From an uncultured Muribaculaceae bacterium (GTDB lineage Bacteria > Bacteroidota > Bacteroidia > Bacteroidales > Muribaculaceae), in NCBI GenBank assembly GCA_910584185.1, contig CAJTYC010000014.1, forward strand, positions 1 through 37,268: a stretch of DNA of 37,268 nt, given 5' to 3'. The notes beneath the pieces were generated by a model that was not told the DNA's origin, did not search any database, and saw only the letters and a list, made by a program, of their open reading frames with translations. The translations under genes were made by a program, and so were the position numbers. Below are positions 33,344 to 37,268 of this stretch, piece after piece (position 1 is the stretch's first letter; each line of letters begins with the position of its first letter).

Positions 33344-34390
33344 ATGTTTAGTTTCGCTTATCCCGGTTTGCTGTTGCTCCTGCTGTTGGTGCCGGCTTTT
33401 GTTTTGCTTTACGTCTGGGCACGCTATGCCCGCAAGGTGAAGCTCCGTCGTTTCGGCAAGCCGGAGGTGTTGAAGTCTCTTATGCCGGAGGTATCCGCCT
33501 ACAAGCCTCCATTGAAGATAACTCTCGCCATGCTCGCCCTCACATTTATCATCTTGGCTGCTGCCCGTCCTTGGGGTGGCATAAAAGATGAAAAGACCAC
33601 CAAGGAGGGTATCGAGGTGGTGATAGCCGTAGATGCGTCAAACTCTATGCTCGCCTCTGCTTCTGACGACCCAAACGGCCCGGAAAGGATGCGCACTGCC
33701 AAACTCGTGCTCGAAAAGCTAATCAACCGTCTCGACAATGACCGCGTTGGGCTAATCGTTTATGCCGGTCAGGCTTATACGCTTATCCCCGTGACCAACG
33801 ATTATGTATCGGCCAAGATGTTTCTCAATTCTATCGACCCGTCGCAGATAGCCCAGCAAGGCACCAATATCTCTGCGGCTTTGGATATGGCCACAAGCTC
33901 GTTCTCTGACAATAAGAATGTAGGCAAGGCCATAATCCTTATCACTGATGCCGAGGAACTGGAGAATCCTGAAAGCGTGGATGCTGCGGTTCGCGCTGCG
34001 GTGAAGAAGGGCATTCAGGTCGATGTGGTCGGTGTGGGTAGTTCTACACCGGTCACTATCCCTGAAAACGGAAGTGTCATGATAGATGAGCAGACAGGAC
34101 AACCTGTTCAAACGGCTCTCAACGAGAAACTCGCCAACGATATCGCAGCCAATGGCAAAGGTATTTATGTCAATGCTTCATCGCGCGATGCTCTCAATGA
34201 CCTCGATAAGCAACTCTCCACGTTGAAGAAGGCTGCCTTGCAGTCAAATGTATACTCGCAGCACGATGAGCTCTTCTATATTTTCGCTTGGCTCGCGTTG
34301 GCTTGCTTGATTATCGACATTTTCTTGCTCGACCGTAAAATCAGTTGGCTCGACAAAATTGTTTTCTTCAAGAAGGAGGAAAAGAAATAA
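33344..34390 (+). CDS. batB: BatB, VWA-domain membrane protein
   Basis: A 348-residue paralogue of BatA with the same plan: helix YPGLLLLLLLVPAFVLLYVW, a second helix ITLAMLALTFIILAAA, a VWA domain with MIDAS DASNS (97-101), TNISAALDMATSSF and ILITDAEELE, and a C-terminal helix near LFYIFAWLALACLIIDIFLL with a basic tail. The start at 33344 follows the palindromic element by 20 nt. Function as for BatA, unknown in detail. Confidence 0.9.
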   Translation: MFSFAYPGLLLLLLLVPAFVLLYVWARYARKVKLRRFGKPEVLKSLMPEVSAYKPPLKITLAMLALTFIILAAARPWGGIKDEKTTKEGIEVVIAVDASNSMLASASDDPNGPERMRTAKLVLEKLINRLDNDRVGLIVYAGQAYTLIPVTNDYVSAKMFLNSIDPSQIAQQGTNISAALDMATSSFSDNKNVGKAIILITDAEELENPESVDAAVRAAVKKGIQVDVVGVGSSTPVTIPENGSVMIDEQTGQPVQTALNEKLANDIAANGKGIYVNASSRDALNDLDKQLSTLKKAALQSNVYSQHDELFYIFAWLALACLIIDIFLLDRKISWLDKIVFFKKEEKK

Positions 34391-34577
34391 GTTCTTTACT
34401 TCAAATTTCGCAAGTTGCTTTGCAACTTGAAAATTTGAAGTTTAAAGTTAGGATGTTGGAAGTTAGAGTGGATAAAAATTGGAAATTTTTAGAGACTGTG
34501 TGGCTTTGCCCTAACCTCTAACCTTCAAACTCCAAACTTTTCGCAAGTTGCAAACTTGCGAAAGTTAAACTTCTTTA
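34391..34577. repeat. third palindromic spacer, between batB and batC
   Basis: It starts just after the batB stop. It has a left hairpin (CTTCAAATTT...CAAGTTGC-TTT-GCAACTTG...AAATTTGAAG, 34399-34440), a right hairpin (TTTCGCAAGTT-gca-AACTTGCGAAA, 34539-34563), and between them paired GTTAGAG/CTCTAAC (34462-34468, 34516-34522) enclosing AAAAATT-gga-AATTTTT. The two end hairpins share CGCAAGTTGC-like sequence. No gene is seen. Confidence 0.7.
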
Positions 34578-34618
34578 TAATGGATTCTTAGTTTACAGAA
34601 ATATAAGGAGGATAAAAA

Positions 34619-35404
34619 ATGAAATTTAATCACTTTAGCATATTCGTGACGCTTCTGTGTCTGCTTTTTGCCGCTCAGCCGGCTTTCGCTGAGTCCACGC
34701 GCAAGGAGCGCAGGGGCATCATGAAGGGTAACGAACTCTATAAGGAACGCAACTTTGTGGAGTCGCAACAGGTTTACGAGCAGGTGCTCGTGGAAAATCC
34801 CAATTCGGCTGTGGCCAGGTATAACCTTGGGTTGTCGCAAATCCGCCAGGTATCTAACCCCGCTGATACGACTGCAAAAAATAAGGCTGTAATTGAGAAG
34901 GCAAGGAAAAATTTTTCCGACGTGGCCGCGCTTGCAAAAACAAAGCCGGGGCTTGCCGCAAAAGCCAATTTTAATCTCGGCAATATCGAGTTCAATACCA
35001 AGAATTTCGATAAGGCCATCGAATATTATAAGCAGGCTCTCCGCATAGACCCTTCTGACGATAAGGCCCGTAAGAACCTCCGCATAGCGCAGCTTAATCT
35101 GAAGAAGGACCAGAACAAGGACAAGAATAAGAATCAAGACAAGAATAAGGATCAAAATAAAGACCAGAACCAGGATAAGAACAAAGACCAGAATAAGGAC
35201 CAAAATAAAAATCAAGATCAAAACAAGGATAAGCAGAAGCAGCAGCCGCAGCAGCAGCCGCAGCAGCAGAATATAGACCAGCAGGCTGCCGCACGCATCC
35301 TTCAGGCTGTTGATAATAAGGAAAGTCAAACTCGCGCTAAAGTAAATCGTGCCAACAGTGGCAAGAAAGCGGGCGAGTCTTCACGCAACACTAAGCGATG
35401 GTAA
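34619..35404 (+). CDS. batC: BatC, TPR protein with a Lys/Asn/Gln/Asp-rich repeat tail
   Basis: A 261-residue exported TPR protein. AAGGAGG precedes the start. The signal peptide is MKFNHFSIFVTLLCLLFAAQ...FA. TPR-like repeats run from about residue 38 to 160 (NELYKERNFVESQQVYEQVL; ANFNLGNIEFNTKNFDKAIEY). Residues about 162-220 are a low-complexity run of K, N, Q and D in the pattern KDKNKNQDKNKDQNK, then QPQQQ. A short basic tail follows. BatC is a periplasmic scaffold candidate for BatA and BatB. Its stop (35402-35404) lies within the first copy of the 23-bp duplication. Confidence 0.88.
   Translation: MKFNHFSIFVTLLCLLFAAQPAFAESTRKERRGIMKGNELYKERNFVESQQVYEQVLVENPNSAVARYNLGLSQIRQVSNPADTTAKNKAVIEKARKNFSDVAALAKTKPGLAAKANFNLGNIEFNTKNFDKAIEYYKQALRIDPSDDKARKNLRIAQLNLKKDQNKDKNKNQDKNKDQNKDQNQDKNKDQNKDQNKNQDQNKDKQKQQPQQQPQQQNIDQQAAARILQAVDNKESQTRAKVNRANSGKKAGESSRNTKRW
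35104..35235 (+). repeat. degenerate codon-periodic repeat within batC
   Basis: Purine-rich hexamer-like units (AAGGAC, CAGAAC, AAGAAT and variants) in multiples of six bases encode the K/D/Q/N run. It varies at third positions, so it is not a fresh slippage tract. Confidence 0.7.
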
Positions 35405-35441
35405 GCATTAAGTCTAACTTATGGTAAGCATTAAGTCTAAC
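35398..35441 (+). repeat. 23-bp tandem duplication at the batC/batD-like junction
   Basis: A 21-bp identical block beginning ATGGTAAGCATTAAG occurs at 35398-35418 and 35421-35441 (period 23). Copy 1 contains the batC stop (TAA, 35402-35404); copy 2 begins with the start ATG of the next gene (35421). Confidence 0.9.
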
Positions 35442-36350
35442 ATATTGTTTCTGCTCTCGTTGCTGGTTTCTTGCGAAGTCGTGTCCGCAAGAAATCATGG
35501 CTCCAATGCTGACGCTGAGTCACCGGAGTTTCGCATTGAATGCGTCATGCCGGAACGTGAGTTTTATGAAGGGCAACCGGTGCCTATCACCGTCACCCTG
35601 TTCTCCACATCGGCCGATGTGGCTTATGCTAACCCTGCATCTTTGTCCCGCCTCGAAGGTGAAGATTTTTCAACTTCGCAAGTCATCTCTCCCGCCGGTA
35701 ATGCCTATGAAAAGGATATCGATGGTAAGCATTGGTATTGTTTCCCGCTTAGCGCCCGGATGGTGACAATCGACAATAAGGGGAAGTATGAGTATGGAGG
35801 CGGATCTTTTGTGGTCGGTGTGAATTATCCTACCGTGGTGCGCGACCCTTTCTGGGGTCCGATGCGTACGGTCCGTACTGAGGAGTTCGAGGTCCCGGTG
35901 CAGAAGGTGAAGTTTAAGGTGAAGTCTGTGCCTGCACCGCCTAAGGGTCTGCAGTATTCCGGCTCGGTCGGAACTTTCGAACTCAAGACCGTAGTGCCTG
36001 AGGGAGATATCTTTGTGGGCGAAGAGGCCACGGCATATATCATACTTTCTGGCACCGGCATGATAGCCGAATCCACATTGCCCGAATATCGCGATGCCTT
36101 TAAAAAGGGTGTCTCGCTGAAGTCTGTCACCGAGTCGCGCGATGAGGGGCACGACAATAAGGGTCGTATGCTGTCGGAGATTAAGCTCGAGTGTACCTTT
36201 ATTCCTACCGACCGCGAAAATGCCGAAATAGGGGAGGCCCGTTTTGACTTCTTCAACCCTTCTTCCGGTAAATATGAAACTATAAAGTCTAAACCCGTCA
36301 AGATAAAGGTGAAGTCAACAGCTTCCAAGCGGTCAGTTATGTCGATTTGA
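35421..36350 (+). CDS. short BatD-like exported protein, possibly a lipoprotein
   Basis: A 309-residue exported protein between batC and batD. The N-terminus SNILFLLSLLVSC fits a lipobox (LVSC, Cys18), but cleavage after VSA is an alternative. The body has beta-sandwich repeats like BatD: PEREFYEGQPVPITVTLFS near residue 45 and GDIFVGEEATAYIILSGTG near 195, followed by TFIPTDRENAEIGEARFDFF. It lacks the C-terminal membrane helix of full BatD and ends after a basic KPVKIKVKS stretch. It is probably a BatD paralogue or split-off module. The start is in the second copy of the 23-bp duplication. Confidence 0.65.
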   Translation: MVSIKSNILFLLSLLVSCEVVSARNHGSNADAESPEFRIECVMPEREFYEGQPVPITVTLFSTSADVAYANPASLSRLEGEDFSTSQVISPAGNAYEKDIDGKHWYCFPLSARMVTIDNKGKYEYGGGSFVVGVNYPTVVRDPFWGPMRTVRTEEFEVPVQKVKFKVKSVPAPPKGLQYSGSVGTFELKTVVPEGDIFVGEEATAYIILSGTGMIAESTLPEYRDAFKKGVSLKSVTESRDEGHDNKGRMLSEIKLECTFIPTDRENAEIGEARFDFFNPSSGKYETIKSKPVKIKVKSTASKRSVMSI

Positions 36351-36476
36351 GTGTTGGCTGATATTCAATCCTTCGCCCATTGACCTATGGCCAAACGTTG
36401 ATGACTGATATTGCAGCAGCTCACTTCATAACTCATAACTAATACTTATCACGTAAATATATTTCCCGAAATCCAT

Positions 36477-37268
36477 ATGGCAAGAAAATTATTGATATTT
36501 ATCATGACCTTAATGTTGGCAATCCCCACTTTTGCCAACAGTGTCAGGATATCTGTCTCTCCGCAAAGGGGAAAAAATAAGATAGAGGTTGGCGACAAGT
36601 TCTACCTTACCATTGAGGTGACCAACATTTCGGAGTCTCCTTCGCGCCCCGACAATTTGCCGGGCGCTAAGTTGGCATATTTCGACCGCACCTCCGAGCA
36701 GTCGAGTTTCTCGTCGATCAATGGCCGTACCACCCAATCTTACAGTGCAACTTATACCGCGACTTTCCGTGCCGTTAAGGAGGGTTCATTCTCCTATGGC
36801 CCGATAAGTGTAGGTGGTGTGAGGAGCAATAAGGTGAGCTACAATATAGGCAAGGAAATGCCTAATCAGTCGTCATCGCCGACAGCCGCCGGTCAGTCCG
36901 GCGCTTCTGCGCAAGACGATGACTCAAAACCGAAATACATCGGCAAGGGTGATAATAATCTTTTCCTTCGTGCCAATGTATCTTCTACCAATGTCTACGA
37001 GCAGCAGGCTATCGTATATACCGTAAAACTTTATACCACTTACGATGCCATTAAGTTTATCGGTGCCACAGATTCGCCGAAGTTTGATGGTTTTGTGGTT
37101 GAGGAGTCGAAAGATATATCCTCTTCTCTGTCGTTCGAGACTTATAATGGCAAATCATATGCTACGGCCGTCATTGCGCGTTACATCATATTCCCTCAGA
37201 TGACAGGCGCATTGAAGGTTACCGGCAACAATTACACGATTGCCGTGGACCGTCGTGAATATTATCAT
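36477..37268 (+). CDS. batD: BatD, oxygen-tolerance family protein (partial, cut by the window end)
   Basis: The first 264 codons of BatD; the frame stays open to the last base of the window. The signal peptide is MARKLLIFIMTLMLAIPTFA. Beta-sandwich units follow: VSPQRGKNKIEVGDKFYLTIEV, AKLAYFDRTSEQS, FRAVKEGSFSYGPISVGG and, after a Ser/Gly/Asp-rich linker (about 122-150), NNLFLRANVSSTNVYEQQAIVYTVKLYTT-type BatD repeats. Full BatD proteins are about 550-600 residues with a C-terminal helix. The C-terminus, and any batE after it, lie outside the window. The 126-bp spacer before it has no gene, only a small CATAACT x2 repeat (about 36425-36440). Confidence 0.88.
   Translation, partial: MARKLLIFIMTLMLAIPTFANSVRISVSPQRGKNKIEVGDKFYLTIEVTNISESPSRPDNLPGAKLAYFDRTSEQSSFSSINGRTTQSYSATYTATFRAVKEGSFSYGPISVGGVRSNKVSYNIGKEMPNQSSSPTAAGQSGASAQDDDSKPKYIGKGDNNLFLRANVSSTNVYEQQAIVYTVKLYTTYDAIKFIGATDSPKFDGFVVEESKDISSSLSFETYNGKSYATAVIARYIIFPQMTGALKVTGNNYTIAVDRREYYH

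Noticed and set aside
34565..35329. 254-residue leftward frame rich in Leu/Ile/Val opposite batC, resembling a membrane protein
   Set aside because: The hydrophobic run is the reverse complement of the batC Lys/Asn/Gln/Asp repeat codons; an artefact.

Overview
The window looks like chromosomal DNA of a gut-type Bacteroidota, most probably order Bacteroidales; the family Muribaculaceae is my best guess from overall impression only. The evidence is a complete MoxR/DUF58/Bat aerotolerance-type gene cluster, secreted proteins with fibronectin/choice-of-anchor modules and Por-type C-terminal domains, a galactan-degrading glycosidase pair, the short serC-serA pair, a sppA-lpxK-pnp-thiL run, and several promoters that fit the Bacteroidota consensus (TTTG, about 19-20 nt, TAnnTTTG). 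No phage, transposase, rRNA, tRNA or CRISPR array was recognised.

Layout. 1-2656: a leftward gene for a large secreted modular protein with its terminator. 2657-3195: AT-rich spacer with a GC-rich patch, a good promoter and a 25-bp tandem duplication. 3196-4792: rightward YjbQ-family protein, ProXp-type tRNA-editing protein and nitroreductase. 4873-8611: a leftward two-gene galactan unit (GH53 endo-galactanase and a clan GH-A enzyme resembling GH147) with a 1-nt gap. 8777-10767: leftward serC-serA, driven by a clear promoter and preceded by a 5' leader that can fold into a long hairpin. 11291-16123: rightward secreted proteins, namely an 1125-residue protein made of two 505-residue halves and a stand-alone Spi-like (C10 protease propeptide/inhibitor) protein, then a small membrane protein. 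16120-18421: YciO-type protein (leftward) divergent from MTA/SAH nucleosidase and MazG (rightward). 18521-20640: topoisomerase III and a FeoB-associated-type Cys-rich membrane protein. 20718-28973: DHH phosphoesterase, DUF4827-like lipoprotein, glmM, sppA, lpxK, purine nucleoside phosphorylase and thiL. 29147-37268: moxR, DUF58, a BatD-related membrane protein, batA, batB, batC, a short BatD-like protein, and the start of full batD, which runs off the window.

The genes are mostly housekeeping, so the unusual content is in the spacers. Three long concentric inverted repeats (159 bp at 26766, 172 bp at 33152 and about 187 bp at 34391) fill gaps between co-oriented genes; the first two have terminal arms that both begin AGTAAYGA, suggesting one family of non-coding palindromic elements. 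Five short two-to-four-copy tandem duplications (periods 25, 22, 16, 19 and 23 bp) sit in leaders or intercistronic gaps. The one at 35398 appears to have duplicated an ancestral batC-stop/batD-like-start overlap and pulled the two genes apart. The structured serC leader, the Spi protein without a protease and the duplicated 1125-residue protein are the other items worth following.
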